DNA from: Acidimicrobiaceae bacterium
Lineage (GTDB): Bacteria > Actinomycetota > Acidimicrobiia > Acidimicrobiales > RAAP-2
NCBI GenBank assembly: GCA_003160635.1
Contig: PMLV01000077.1
Location: 67,386 to 131,385, forward strand
DNA length: 64,000 nucleotides
Reading direction: 5' to 3'
In this document: positions 26,345 through 35,288 of the stretch, one piece after another
Layout: the number at the start of each line of letters is the position of its first letter
How positions within the stretch are numbered: position 1 is the first letter of the stretch
Program-made: the position numbers and the translations under genes
The notes under the pieces: model-generated
Databases searched by the model: none
Seen by the model: the letters and a program-made list of their open reading frames with translations, nothing else
Told to the model about the DNA's origin: nothing

Positions 26345-27913
26345 GTGGCAAGGAGAGCGATCAGAGTGATCGACGTAGTCGAACTTTTCCAGCACTGGCA
26401 TGCGGGGCGCCGGATCGGCGAGCTGAGCTCGTCGCTCGGGATGGACCCCAAGACCGTGCGCAAGTACATCAAGCCGGCGCTCGACGCCGGCCTCGTCCCG
26501 GGCGGGCCGCCGCTGGGTGCCGCGCAGTGGGCCCAGCTCGCCGAGGGCTGGTTTCCAGAAGTGGTGGACCGATCCCGGCGCCAGAGCACATGGCCCGAGA
26601 TCGCCCCGCACCACGACCGCATCAAGGACTGGATCGGGGTGGTGACCATCGCCACGATCCACCAGCGCCTGCGCGACGACCATGGTCTCGGTGCGTCGGA
26701 GTCCTCGGTGCGTCGCTACATCTGGGCCAACTTCGAAGAGGACGTGGCCCGGGCCGCCGTGCGGGTGCTGCGCGACACGCCGCCGCCGGGCGAGGAAGCA
26801 CAAGTGGACTACGGGTTGCTCGGGCGCTGGTTCGACCCGGTGGCGCAACGCTGGCGCAGGGTGCAGGGCTTCATCATGGTGCTGGCCTTCAGCCGCCTCA
26901 TGTTCTTGCGACCGGTGCTCTCGATGGACGAGCAGTCGTGGGTGGAGAGCCACGTGCTCGCCTTCTCCTTCTTCGGCGGCGCCGTGGCGCGGGTGGTGCC
27001 CGACAACCTCAAGACCGGAGTGATCAAGGCCGACCTCTATGACCCGCTCATCAACAAGTCCTTCGGTGAGTTCGCCGCTCATTACGACACGTTGGTGGAC
27101 CCGGCGCGTTTGCGAAAGCCCCGGGACAAGGCTCGGGTCGAACGCCCGGTGCCCTATTGCCGCGACTCGTTCTTCGCCGGACGAGAGAGCGAGTTCAAGG
27201 ACCTCGCGCACATGCAGGCCGAGGCGCTGCGGTGGTGCGGGCGCGTGGCCAACCAGCGCCAGCACCGCGGCATCGAGCGCGTCGCCCCCCAGGAGCTCTT
27301 CGAGGCCGAGGAGAAGGCGTTCCTCCTCCCGCTGCCGCGCGCACCTTTCGAACTGGCCAAGTGGTCGAGGCCCAAGGTCCCACCCGATATCCATGTCAAG
27401 GTGGGACGGACGCTTTATAGCGTGCCGTGGATCCACATCGGCAAAGTGGTCGACGCCCGCCAGAGTGCGCGCACCGTCGAGATCTACCTCGAGGGGACCC
27501 TCGTCGCCACCCATGTGCGCGCCGAGCGCGGCAAGGTGACCAACTACGACCACTACCCGCCCGAGAAGATCGCCTTCATGATGCGCACCCCCGCCTGGTG
27601 CCGCCGGCGAGCGGCTGAACTGGGCGACGCCGTGGCCGAGGTGGTGGCCGCCATCATGGAGGTCAACGCCCTGTATCGCCTGCGCCAAGCCCAGGGCGTG
27701 GTAGCCCTGGTCGACAAGTACGACGCCTCCCGGCTCGACGCCGCGTGCAAAAAGGCCCTCTTGGCCGGGGACCCGTCTTATAAGACGGTCAAGGGCATCT
27801 TGGTCGCCGGCGTCGAGCTCGACGACGAACACGAGGCCCAGGCCCCGCCGGCTGCGCCGGCCCACCTGCACGGCCCCGCGCGCCTCTTCGACATCGAGGA
27901 GGCGGCCCGATGA
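26345..27913 (+). CDS. istA: IS21-family transposase IstA
   Basis: From GTG 26345 (GAGGAGG just upstream) about 522 residues. An N-terminal helix-turn-helix (IGELSSSLGMDPKTVRKYI) is followed by a DDE integrase core: EEAQVDYGLLGRWFD (first Asp), VVPDNLKTGVIKAD (second Asp) and a later Glu. The C-terminal beta-barrel part ends LFDIEEAAR. It catalyses transposition together with IstB. The stop overlaps the istB start (ATGA). Confidence 0.92.
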   Translation: MARRAIRVIDVVELFQHWHAGRRIGELSSSLGMDPKTVRKYIKPALDAGLVPGGPPLGAAQWAQLAEGWFPEVVDRSRRQSTWPEIAPHHDRIKDWIGVVTIATIHQRLRDDHGLGASESSVRRYIWANFEEDVARAAVRVLRDTPPPGEEAQVDYGLLGRWFDPVAQRWRRVQGFIMVLAFSRLMFLRPVLSMDEQSWVESHVLAFSFFGGAVARVVPDNLKTGVIKADLYDPLINKSFGEFAAHYDTLVDPARLRKPRDKARVERPVPYCRDSFFAGRESEFKDLAHMQAEALRWCGRVANQRQHRGIERVAPQELFEAEEKAFLLPLPRAPFELAKWSRPKVPPDIHVKVGRTLYSVPWIHIGKVVDARQSARTVEIYLEGTLVATHVRAERGKVTNYDHYPPEKIAFMMRTPAWCRRRAAELGDAVAEVVAAIMEVNALYRLRQAQGVVALVDKYDASRLDAACKKALLAGDPSYKTVKGILVAGVELDDEHEAQAPPAAPAHLHGPARLFDIEEAAR

Positions 27914-28665
27914 AGCCGCACCACTTGGAAGAGACGTTGTCGAAGTTGAAGCTCTTCGGCATGCTCGACACCCTCGAGATCCGACTGGCCCAGGCGAGCG
28001 CCGGCGACCTCGGCCACGTCGAGCTGCTCCAGAGCCTGTGCGAGGACGAGGCCGCTCGGCGTGACGCGGCGGGGATCGAGCGCCGAGTGAAGGCGGCGCG
28101 CTTCGAGCAGACCGCGACGGTCGAGGACTACGACTTCTCGTTCAACCCAAAGATTCCGGCCGCCCAGATCCGTGACCTCGCCACGTTGCGCTTTGTCGAG
28201 GCCGCAGAATCGGTCATCTTGCACGGGCCGGTCGGCGTCGGAAAGTCGATGATCGCCCAGGCGCTCGGACATGCGGCCTGTCGACGCGGGTACACGGTTG
28301 TCTTCACCAAGACCTCTCGGCTGCTGGCCGACTTGGCCGGCGGGCACGCCGACCGCAGCTTCGAACAGCGCCTTGTCCGTTGGAGCCGGCCACAGATCAT
28401 CGTCTTCGATGATTTCGCGATGAGAGACTTCACCTTGGCCCAGGCCGACGACCTCTACGAGCTGGTGACAGCCCGGGTGCAAAAGACCTCGATCTTCACG
28501 GCCAACCGGCAGGCCTCGGACTGGTACACGCTGTTCCCCAACCCCGTCGTCGCCGAGTCGATCCTCGATCGCATCGTGAACTCGGCCCACCACGTGCACA
28601 TGGACGGCAAGTCGTATCGGCCCAACAAGCGGCCGGGACAGACACCCAAGGGAGCGGGCAAGTGA
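27910..28665 (+). CDS. istB: IS21-family helper ATPase IstB
   Basis: 251 residues, DnaC/DnaA-like AAA+ ATPase. Walker A is ILHGPVGVGKSMIAQAL, Walker B IIVFDDFAM, sensor region TANRQASDWY, and the C-terminus reads ILDRIVNSAHHVHMDG. It assists target selection and IstA assembly. Translationally coupled on both sides by 4-base overlaps. Confidence 0.92.
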   Translation: MKPHHLEETLSKLKLFGMLDTLEIRLAQASAGDLGHVELLQSLCEDEAARRDAAGIERRVKAARFEQTATVEDYDFSFNPKIPAAQIRDLATLRFVEAAESVILHGPVGVGKSMIAQALGHAACRRGYTVVFTKTSRLLADLAGGHADRSFEQRLVRWSRPQIIVFDDFAMRDFTLAQADDLYELVTARVQKTSIFTANRQASDWYTLFPNPVVAESILDRIVNSAHHVHMDGKSYRPNKRPGQTPKGAGK

Positions 28666-28973
28666 GCGCGCGGATCTGCGCCCGCGAGGGCTGCGACAGA
28701 CTCCTGGCGCGTCGGCGTCCGGGTCAGGTGGGTCGCCCGCCCATCTACTGCTCTCCGGGCTGTCGCCCCTCGTGGGTCCGACCGCCGGTGCTCGTCGAGG
28801 TCGCCCGCTGCGAGGACAACGACGGCTTCATCACGGGCGAGTGGATAGTCCGCCTCCGCCATGGCCACCGGGTCGTGGTCGTCGGCTGTGGGTTGGGCCG
28901 CTTCAGCGCCGACATGCTCGCCAACGAGCTACGTGCGTTCCTCGACGGTCGCTCGATCGGAATGGCGTCATGA
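28662..28973 (+). CDS. Small accessory protein of the IS21 element (Cys-rich)
   Basis: 103 residues from a GTG overlapping the istB stop. The N-terminus has C-x4-C ... C-x3-C (ICAREGCD ... YCSPGCRPSW), resembling a small zinc finger; the rest is a short alpha/beta region. It lies fully inside the IS ends. Canonical IS21 elements have only istA and istB, so this is an extra gene. Function unknown, possibly DNA binding. Confidence 0.65.
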   Translation: MSARICAREGCDRLLARRRPGQVGRPPIYCSPGCRPSWVRPPVLVEVARCEDNDGFITGEWIVRLRHGHRVVVVGCGLGRFSADMLANELRAFLDGRSIGMAS

Positions 28974-29108
28974 CCGTCTCCATCATCCGATGCCTTCGAC
29001 CCTTGAACTGCGAGCGTGAAGGAGGTGCCATCGACTAAACATGAACTACACACGCCGGACGAGGGAATTACTTGACGGCAGCGCCAGGGAATTCCGTGAC
29101 GGTCGACA

Positions 29109-29114
29109 GCCAGA
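29109..29114. repeat. IS21 target-site duplication, right (GCCAGA)
   Basis: Identical to 26166-26171; the sequence that follows (TGAGCGTATCC) continues the interrupted left-end repeat. Confidence 0.85.
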
Positions 29115-29139
29115 TGAGCGTATCCACCGGAACCATGTC

Positions 29140-29382
29140 GACGAGTATGTCGAGATGCCCGGCATCAGTTTCCCATGTTGAAATTCGCGACCGGCTCAGA
29201 GTCAGGCCGTCCAACTGGACCGGCAGAGCGGCCGACTCTTTGTCGCTCAGGGCCTTCGACTCGGAGCCGGGCGCGAGCTCTCGCATGGGGGCCGCCAAGC
29301 GGTCGAAGTTCTCAGCCACCGGCCGGGACCTCGTAGGTGGGATGCTTAGTGAGGGTTGGAGACGAGAGAATCGGTACTCCAC
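29140..29382 (-). pseudogene. Truncated nucleotidyltransferase-like protein fragment
   Basis: The frame contains NFDRLAAPMRELAPGSE, PVQLDGLTLSRSRISTW and TDAGHLDILVDM, resembling a common actinobacterial nucleotidyltransferase/antitoxin-like family. The similarity stops at LVDM, exactly where sequence shared with the island left end begins, so the gene seems to have been cut by element insertion. No N-terminal catalytic part is preserved. Confidence 0.5.
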
Positions 29383-29806
29383 GTCGATGGCACTCGTCGG
29401 CTACCTCGCCCAAAACCCCGCGAATCCAGTACCACATGAGTTGACCCGTGCGGATGCCGGTAAGCGAATCTCGGTGCATGGAGACCGACTCTGACGACGG
29501 ATCCAACGATGAGACTACTTATCGCGAGTGGTCTACGGTTATGGGCAGACACGTGCAGCGTCTCGGGGTTGAAGGGAATCTCGGAAGGTCAGAGATCGCT
29601 AGACCATCGGGCCCGTCGATCCTGGCACGGGTTCTCGCGTTAGATCGAACGTGCTCCGAAGCATCCGGAACCCAGAACCCAGTTCTGGTGCATTCAACCA
29701 TCCTCAGACGGGAGGTCTTAATTTCGGTTCTATGATTGGCCGATCCTGCTCGCCGCGGGGTTGTGCGGATGTCCCCCACTCCACGCATTACTAACGGGTG
29801 ATGGTC
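29383..29806. other. Probable gene debris between IS21 flank and R-M operon
   Basis: No intact gene. A minus-strand frame (29312-29506) includes GQLMWYWIRGVLGEVADECH and may be a remnant of another protein. The remainder shows no coding character. GC content drops here relative to the left segment. Confidence 0.4.
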
Positions 29807-30781
29807 TCAATTCGGTTTTCTGTGTTCTGCCCAGTGCTTTTCGAGCCACTTCAGATGCCGCTTCGATAGCACTACCTTGAGCTCCGTGCCCTCCAGATCC
29901 TGGTAGTGCGCATAGTCAGCCAGCTCTTCGGAGATAGATATCTCCTTGCTGGCAGGATTAACGGCGATCATGCCCAGGTCAAACATTGTATGCAGATCTC
30001 TACGAATCAGAAGACCTCCGTCATCATGATGGGCTGCGTCTTTTGCATAGCTGTAGAGATGGCACGCCTCAAGGGCCTCGCGTGGAGCCTTACCGGTAAA
30101 AGCACAGACGGAACCGAACTGGTCTAAGAGCTTTTGTCGAAACTGACCCTGTCCAACGCGAACTCGGACGAGGCGGTTTTTGTGGCCACCCTTGATAAGG
30201 CTTTCGGTCTTCACAAGCATATCGATTTCGACGCGATACCCCTTGTCGTTCAGAGCTTTGATGAATGCTGGCCAGACAAGCGGCCGAAAACTATGTTGAT
30301 CGTCCGAGCTCCGACAAAGGGACCTCAGTTGTGGACCCAGAAGAACACCTTTCAGGTCGATCCACCCAGCGGCATAATGTGACTCGTATTGAAGTACTTG
30401 GACTTTCTTCACGAAGGGTTTGTTGAACTCCCAGCCGCACTTGTAACACTTGTACAGGGGCTGCTTGCTAGTTCGTGCCTTGATTCCCGCAAGATTGCAT
30501 TTAGGACACTTCTTGAGCAGCTTCGTAGCTTCTTGGGTAGCTATCGAATCAATCACGGACATCCCAAGGACTGACAGTTTATTCCAAATTACGATCCGGT
30601 GTCCCACATGGACAGAACCATGATTAGGTACCGTGCTATCCCATCTATAGGACGCCTCTGGGACGTCGGAGTATCCGTCATTTCCACCATGTTGGGTGCG
30701 ACCAGAAACCGCCAGAGCCAACCACGAATTCACTCCGGCCACATCTTCCCCGCTCACAGGCGTGTCCCCCCCGTCACTCAA
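29807..30781 (-). CDS. HNH endonuclease (restriction component)
   Basis: 324 residues, last gene of a six-gene minus-strand operon. An N-terminal part (NSWLALAVSGRTQHGGNDGY ... VHVGHRIVIWNKLSVLGMSVI) looks like the DNA-recognition region of HNH restriction enzymes. A zinc ribbon (CPKCNLAGI ... YKCYKCGWEF) precedes a C-terminal HNH core: VCAFTGKAPREALEACHLYSY, then GGLLIRRDLHTMFDLGMIAV. It probably cleaves DNA unmodified by the locus methyltransferase. The start overlaps the previous gene by eight bases. Confidence 0.85.
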   Translation of the reverse strand: MSDGGDTPVSGEDVAGVNSWLALAVSGRTQHGGNDGYSDVPEASYRWDSTVPNHGSVHVGHRIVIWNKLSVLGMSVIDSIATQEATKLLKKCPKCNLAGIKARTSKQPLYKCYKCGWEFNKPFVKKVQVLQYESHYAAGWIDLKGVLLGPQLRSLCRSSDDQHSFRPLVWPAFIKALNDKGYRVEIDMLVKTESLIKGGHKNRLVRVRVGQGQFRQKLLDQFGSVCAFTGKAPREALEACHLYSYAKDAAHHDDGGLLIRRDLHTMFDLGMIAVNPASKEISISEELADYAHYQDLEGTELKVVLSKRHLKWLEKHWAEHRKPN

Positions 30782-31553
30782 ACGAAATGGGTGAACCCGA
30801 GAGCGCGCTGTTCGAGTCCACAGCCAATTGGTTCAATACATCGGCAAATTCGGAATCTGTCATCGCATCGAGTGCTGTGTGGGACTTGATTGCGCGAAGA
30901 CGTCTAGTTATTTCACGAACGAATTCCGAGCGCGCCACCGAGAGGCCAGCGCTCTCCGCCCGCCATACCGTATCCCTGATGGCTCTGGCCGTACGCTGGT
31001 TCCCACCAAGCGACGGACGTTCCATGATTTGTACGAACTCGTCCTCGCCGAGTGGGCGACATCCCTCGGGCGCCACATCTAGGTCACCGCCGAATGCCCA
31101 GGCGCGCCACCACGTCCTCCGCAGGACGTTACGCGGTTTGCCCATCAGACGATGCTCGGCCCGATCTGGGAACCGCCAGGGTCCTATCTCGGGCACCAAG
31201 ATAAGAGTCAAAAACGACCACACTCCTTCTTCTGCTGCGTCGGCAGTCACGATTGCCATCTCACGGAAGAGACGAGTACCGCAGGGTCGATCAAAGCTTT
31301 GGCCACCAAGCTTTGCTATCGGCGTTGGGTAACCCGCTTCTTTGGCGACAGCTCTAATTTCGAGCTGAATGGATTCAAGAGCAGACTCATCGGCCGGATG
31401 GCCACCGGTGGCAGCTGGCGCCGCGTCCGGATGACTCGTCGCTGCGAGCGCCGCAAGCTCGTCCAAGGGAAGCTCAGCACGTTCACGTACAATTCGCCCA
31501 GCGACACCCTCGGCCAGTCTCGGGTAAAGGAGGTTCGGCATAGCTTGCGTCAT
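30774..31553 (-). CDS. DUF6339-type protein of the R-M operon
   Basis: 259 residues. The WWRAWAFGGDLD stretch after a basic segment, followed by ERPSLGGNQRTARAI, matches what I know of DUF6339-type proteins that travel with Z1/GHKL restriction loci. No catalytic motif is evident. The start overlaps the upstream stop by four bases and the stop overlaps the HNH gene start, so it is tightly coupled. Confidence 0.6.
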   Translation of the reverse strand: MTQAMPNLLYPRLAEGVAGRIVRERAELPLDELAALAATSHPDAAPAATGGHPADESALESIQLEIRAVAKEAGYPTPIAKLGGQSFDRPCGTRLFREMAIVTADAAEEGVWSFLTLILVPEIGPWRFPDRAEHRLMGKPRNVLRRTWWRAWAFGGDLDVAPEGCRPLGEDEFVQIMERPSLGGNQRTARAIRDTVWRAESAGLSVARSEFVREITRRLRAIKSHTALDAMTDSEFADVLNQLAVDSNSALSGSPISFE

Positions 31554-32440
31554 GGCAGTATGCGGCAGTAGTTCTGGATCGCCGCCTCAACCCTCACAGG
31601 ATCTGTTTGAAGCCACCCGCGGACCGTAATTGGGTCTTCGTGTGGCCATATGGTTGCAAGCAGGTTACGAAGCACGCCTGAAACGCTCTTCGCCTCTGGG
31701 TCAACAGGTGCGTCAACGACGTCACCGTGAGCCAGCCCCATTCCCACCATCTGACGCGTCACATCCCACCGCAGAGTACGCCATAACTGTGCTGTTCCCT
31801 CGTCGGGAGCACTCTCAAGGAGTTTGCCAACTGCGGGGTGACCCGAATTTACATTTAGACGCGCTGCTGCCATGAAAAGGGCATCCACGTCACTCATATC
31901 TATGTCGAGCACCCAAGCCGCCGCCGAATAAAGGGGATATGTCTTGGAGAAGTCGGAGGCTTCAGTCGGAAACTGAGCTCGGACCCCTTCCAATTCGGTG
32001 CGAGTTCTCGACCGCCAAAGAATGCTGCCGGGGTGTGTCGGGGCTAGTTTGCCCAGCGGATCGGCGTGGGAAACGACAAGGTAGGTGTCAAGTGTAAGGC
32101 GCCCCCCAAGCTCACCCCCGGGTAGGTTGAACTGAATTCTAAGATCAAAGGCGTCCTGAGGTGGTATCGCTTCGAACGCCACAGAACGTTCGGTCCGAGT
32201 GTGATCAGAGTGAGCCATCACCAGAACTGATAATCGGCTCGCTTCGCCGAGCTCACATGCTTTCAACACCTCATTTCTATTTACGGAGACCGACGCAGCC
32301 ATCTCCAGAACCGTTTGATAGTCCCAATGAGGCAGTTCGGAAGGCAATGGCGTGTCACCGGCAGGGGTGCGGAATTGCCAACCCCCGTGGATGATCAACT
32401 CCTCGGGTGGGATAAGAAAGGGGACAACCGCGGTCTTCAC
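31550..32440 (-). CDS. Uncharacterised protein of the R-M operon
   Basis: 296 residues, soluble. The N-terminus (VVPFLIPPEELIIHGGWQF) and repeated hydrophobic strands suggest a beta-rich domain, followed by a helical C-terminal region. I do not recognise the family. Its placement between the GHKL ATPase and DUF6339 genes, with 4-base overlaps at both ends, indicates a fixed role in the restriction complex. Confidence 0.7.
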   Translation of the reverse strand: MKTAVVPFLIPPEELIIHGGWQFRTPAGDTPLPSELPHWDYQTVLEMAASVSVNRNEVLKACELGEASRLSVLVMAHSDHTRTERSVAFEAIPPQDAFDLRIQFNLPGGELGGRLTLDTYLVVSHADPLGKLAPTHPGSILWRSRTRTELEGVRAQFPTEASDFSKTYPLYSAAAWVLDIDMSDVDALFMAAARLNVNSGHPAVGKLLESAPDEGTAQLWRTLRWDVTRQMVGMGLAHGDVVDAPVDPEAKSVSGVLRNLLATIWPHEDPITVRGWLQTDPVRVEAAIQNYCRILP

Positions 32441-34299
32441 GCAGCTGACATCGCTTCCGGATGTATATCCAGCAGTACGGTGGTATCCCGACTTCTCGAA
32501 ACAAAGAGTTCGATCTCAACTGGTTCCTCGCTCATCACGCTGAGTTCTGCGTTTGTGCCGTTGAGCAGCGTCGTTTGATCGAGAAAACGAGCCTCAACGA
32601 GTTGCAGTACAGGGTCAAGATCCATATCGACCGTCGTCCCATCCAATGCCGCACCGCAGGCAATACTCAGATGCGTTCCCGGGGAGCCATCCCTGTGAGT
32701 CACCCGGAACTTCACGCGAGTCATGACCACTCCGTCTTTTACGACAGGACCAGAGTGAACAACTTCAATCCGCGCCTTTGGTTCGCGCAGATTTGGCGTT
32801 CCAGTTCCACGCGGAGGCCGGCCCGAGCCCCGCGCTTCTGTCGTACGAACCAAGCCGGCCAACTCTGCGGCTATGGCCGCCGTACTCGTTGTATCGGTGT
32901 CACGAATCGTGGGACGCGGAGCCCACCTGTTGTCAAGCACGTTTCGGATCTCCCTCAGACCCACATTGACAATCGTCCTGTCACGCCGACTTGGGAGTAA
33001 CTCAGTCCTCCAGGAGTCATGTGTTGGAGGTTCCGCTGCCGCAAAGCTCGCATCATGCTCTGGTCTGCATCGAAACACGCCGGCCCACTCCATGCCTCCT
33101 TCGAGAGGAACCGGCCCGAGCAAATAATCGACGACTAACTCGGGGGTCCTCAGTAGAGCCACATGATGGGCGGGACCGGATATGACTGCCGCCGGTCTTG
33201 GACTGTCCTCCTCGTGGGGGTCATGACCATCGTCTACGATCGCCCGTTCGCGCACTACCAGGGGTACCGTTACAAGGTCTCCAATCGCTGTCTTCGGTTT
33301 CATGCAGCGAATGACGTCGTGCCTCGTACCTGCAGGCTGATTATCGGTGTCGCTTCCGTCAAGCATGGCACGGAATGCTTGAGCAAACCCGTAAAGCGGT
33401 GGACGTTCAGAAGGACTTGGAATCTGTATGCCGTTTCCGTTCCAAGTTACAACGATAGTCATGGGGACCTTTGAACTCCGCTCCATCATCTTGGGCCAGA
33501 GGTACCATGCGGCAGATTCCGCGATGAACGTCATTGCCTGTTCTCCGGTGCGTTCAGCAAAGTCAGGATCAACGACCATGATCGTCGTCCCAGTCTCGCC
33601 CTCTTCGAACGGTGGCATTCCAATTGATGCTGCGATCCGGTCTGCGGCACCTCCGGTCACCGGATGCGGCATACCATCGACCGAGCGACCCCACCAGTGA
33701 CGCCCAGTGCACAGGTAACCGCCCCGCTTAAATTCGTCCCCGATTGCACATGCGATCAGGCGAGACTGAATTTTACCGTTTCTCCTCGACTTGGAATGGA
33801 TCACCACCGAATTCACCTTTGATACGACGAACGCGATCGTCTTCCCAAACCCATAAGTGCCGCCGGTGTGCCTCGCCGTATTCGCCTTTCCAACATTCAG
33901 TACAAAGTCAACCCAGTCATACGTATCTTCTGAGTCGACCTTGTCGGCCTGGACTGGACCGCCCAAACCCTTTGTATTGCGGTCCCATATGTAGAAAGCG
34001 GTCAACGACCCGCGCGCCAGCGCACCATTGAGCCCAGTTCCCACAGCCTTCTCCGCACTGGGAAAGACGAGCTCTCTTAGACTCAGAATCTCATCCGGTT
34101 CTAGATCCCAGCCCTCCACGGAAAACACAACGGATAGATCGTCGCTAAGTCGTGCATCCCAACTGTTCTGTGCCGTTTCGCGTAACAATACCGTGAGGGG
34201 ATCTAGGCGAGGTCGTCCCAACAGCTTGGAGAACCCAGCGGCAGCGAGTCCGCCGCTCCGCGGGTACGCCTCTGGGATCCAATCGGCGGGCTCGATCAC
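32437..34299 (-). CDS. GHKL (Hsp90/MutL-type) ATPase of the R-M operon
   Basis: 620 residues. The GHKL N-box is LRETAQNSWDAR near residue 40, and the glycine-rich lid/ATP motif is RHTGGTYGFGKTIAFVVSK near residue 145. The middle and C-terminal regions are unrecognised; the final ~120 residues look like a beta-sandwich. GHKL ATPases dimerise on ATP binding and can act as DNA clamps. It is coupled by overlaps to the DUF4420 gene before and the unknown gene after. A second, MORC/MutL-like GHKL protein is encoded on the other side of the locus. Confidence 0.8.
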   Translation of the reverse strand: MIEPADWIPEAYPRSGGLAAAGFSKLLGRPRLDPLTVLLRETAQNSWDARLSDDLSVVFSVEGWDLEPDEILSLRELVFPSAEKAVGTGLNGALARGSLTAFYIWDRNTKGLGGPVQADKVDSEDTYDWVDFVLNVGKANTARHTGGTYGFGKTIAFVVSKVNSVVIHSKSRRNGKIQSRLIACAIGDEFKRGGYLCTGRHWWGRSVDGMPHPVTGGAADRIAASIGMPPFEEGETGTTIMVVDPDFAERTGEQAMTFIAESAAWYLWPKMMERSSKVPMTIVVTWNGNGIQIPSPSERPPLYGFAQAFRAMLDGSDTDNQPAGTRHDVIRCMKPKTAIGDLVTVPLVVRERAIVDDGHDPHEEDSPRPAAVISGPAHHVALLRTPELVVDYLLGPVPLEGGMEWAGVFRCRPEHDASFAAAEPPTHDSWRTELLPSRRDRTIVNVGLREIRNVLDNRWAPRPTIRDTDTTSTAAIAAELAGLVRTTEARGSGRPPRGTGTPNLREPKARIEVVHSGPVVKDGVVMTRVKFRVTHRDGSPGTHLSIACGAALDGTTVDMDLDPVLQLVEARFLDQTTLLNGTNAELSVMSEEPVEIELFVSRSRDTTVLLDIHPEAMSAA

Positions 34300-35288
34300 T
34301 GGCTCATTTCAGCAAGAAGCAAACTGATCTCAACTGGGCTCAAGGGCGTCGGGGGATCGTTGGTGAGGTCTATTGAATAAGACAGGCGCAACGTTCCGGA
34401 AGGCACCTCTCCATGGAGGAATGAAAGAGGCGTGATCCGTGGGAAAGCGGCTCCCTCGACGTCGTAGACCCTATTGTCGGCTATACGGTACATATAGCTC
34501 GAATACCTATCGCGGTTCATTTCGACGTATCCAACTCGGCGAAGTAAGGCTAGAAACCCCGTTCGTTCCACTCCGAGCTCCAAGATCCCATCCACCAAAG
34601 AAGGAATACTCACGCCTGTCGAATCAGCCTCAAACCGATAATGGAAAAGATGAAGTCTGCCGTTGGGGGGTGGCAATAGTTGATCAACGCTGCTGATAGG
34701 TACGAACCGTCCCTCTCTCACCAAAGTGGCCTTAACCTCGATTGCCTCGTCGCCGGACCGAAAATCATGCTGGCTGCCAGAGGGACCTGTCCATACCGAG
34801 AGATTTCGGTCAGGATCTCGCTTTAGGAGCTCTTCGAATACAATCAGTTCAGCCATCAACCCGGTCCGAGCCTGCTCGCTCAGGAGGCCAGCACTCTCGG
34901 CGTCAGAAAATAGCCGCTTCCATCGGTCCAGAACCTCAAGGGTCGCATGAGCCGGCGAGTGTGCCTCAACAACTTCTGGGAGTAGCTCGCTGACAAAGCG
35001 CGCGAACTCCTCGTTGAGATCAGCTTGAATGCAGATCGCACAAAGGTAGGCAGTCTCCTGATAAGTGACCCTAATCAGATGGACGGCCCTGCCAGTTCGG
35101 TCTTCGCCAAAGGCCTCGCCAAGCCGCAATGGGATCAGCAGAAGCCTTCTGCCGAGGTTGTCGACACCGAGCAAGACCATGCCGGCCGAGACTTCAACGC
35201 CGGACTCAACTACGTCCATCCCGGAATCTGGTCCCTCGGCCACGGTCTGCAAGACAGCCCAGATCGCCCGAAGATCGGGGTCAGGCAT
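34296..35288 (-). CDS. PD-(D/E)XK motif protein (DUF4420-type nuclease)
   Basis: 330 residues. A PD-(D/E)XK core is visible: LMAELIVFEELLKRD, then SGSQHDFRSGDEAIEVKATL (D ... E-V-K), matching DUF4420-type restriction nucleases. The N- and C-terminal parts are alpha/beta without other motifs. It is the second candidate nuclease in the operon besides the HNH protein. It overlaps the Z1 gene by eight bases. Confidence 0.8.
   Translation of the reverse strand: MPDPDLRAIWAVLQTVAEGPDSGMDVVESGVEVSAGMVLLGVDNLGRRLLLIPLRLGEAFGEDRTGRAVHLIRVTYQETAYLCAICIQADLNEEFARFVSELLPEVVEAHSPAHATLEVLDRWKRLFSDAESAGLLSEQARTGLMAELIVFEELLKRDPDRNLSVWTGPSGSQHDFRSGDEAIEVKATLVREGRFVPISSVDQLLPPPNGRLHLFHYRFEADSTGVSIPSLVDGILELGVERTGFLALLRRVGYVEMNRDRYSSYMYRIADNRVYDVEGAAFPRITPLSFLHGEVPSGTLRLSYSIDLTNDPPTPLSPVEISLLLAEMSQ

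Larger units (their letters stand above)
26172..29108 (+). mobile_element. IS21-family insertion sequence, complete
   Basis: Ends are inverted copies beginning TGTC and containing CCGTCACGGAATTCCCT; next to each outer copy sits a variant CCGTCAAGTAATTCCCT. The left end has four such repeats, the right end two, which is typical of the multiple terminal repeats in IS21 elements. The 6-bp target duplication is GCCAGA (26166-26171 and 29109-29114). It carries istA, istB and a small third gene, all intact. It is inserted into the att-flanking repeat: deleting it restores continuity with 6611 onward. Confidence 0.93.

Noticed and set aside
26225-27871. 548-residue minus-strand ORF
   Set aside because: Antisense to istA; His/Gly/Val-rich shadow, and it runs through the IS terminal repeats.
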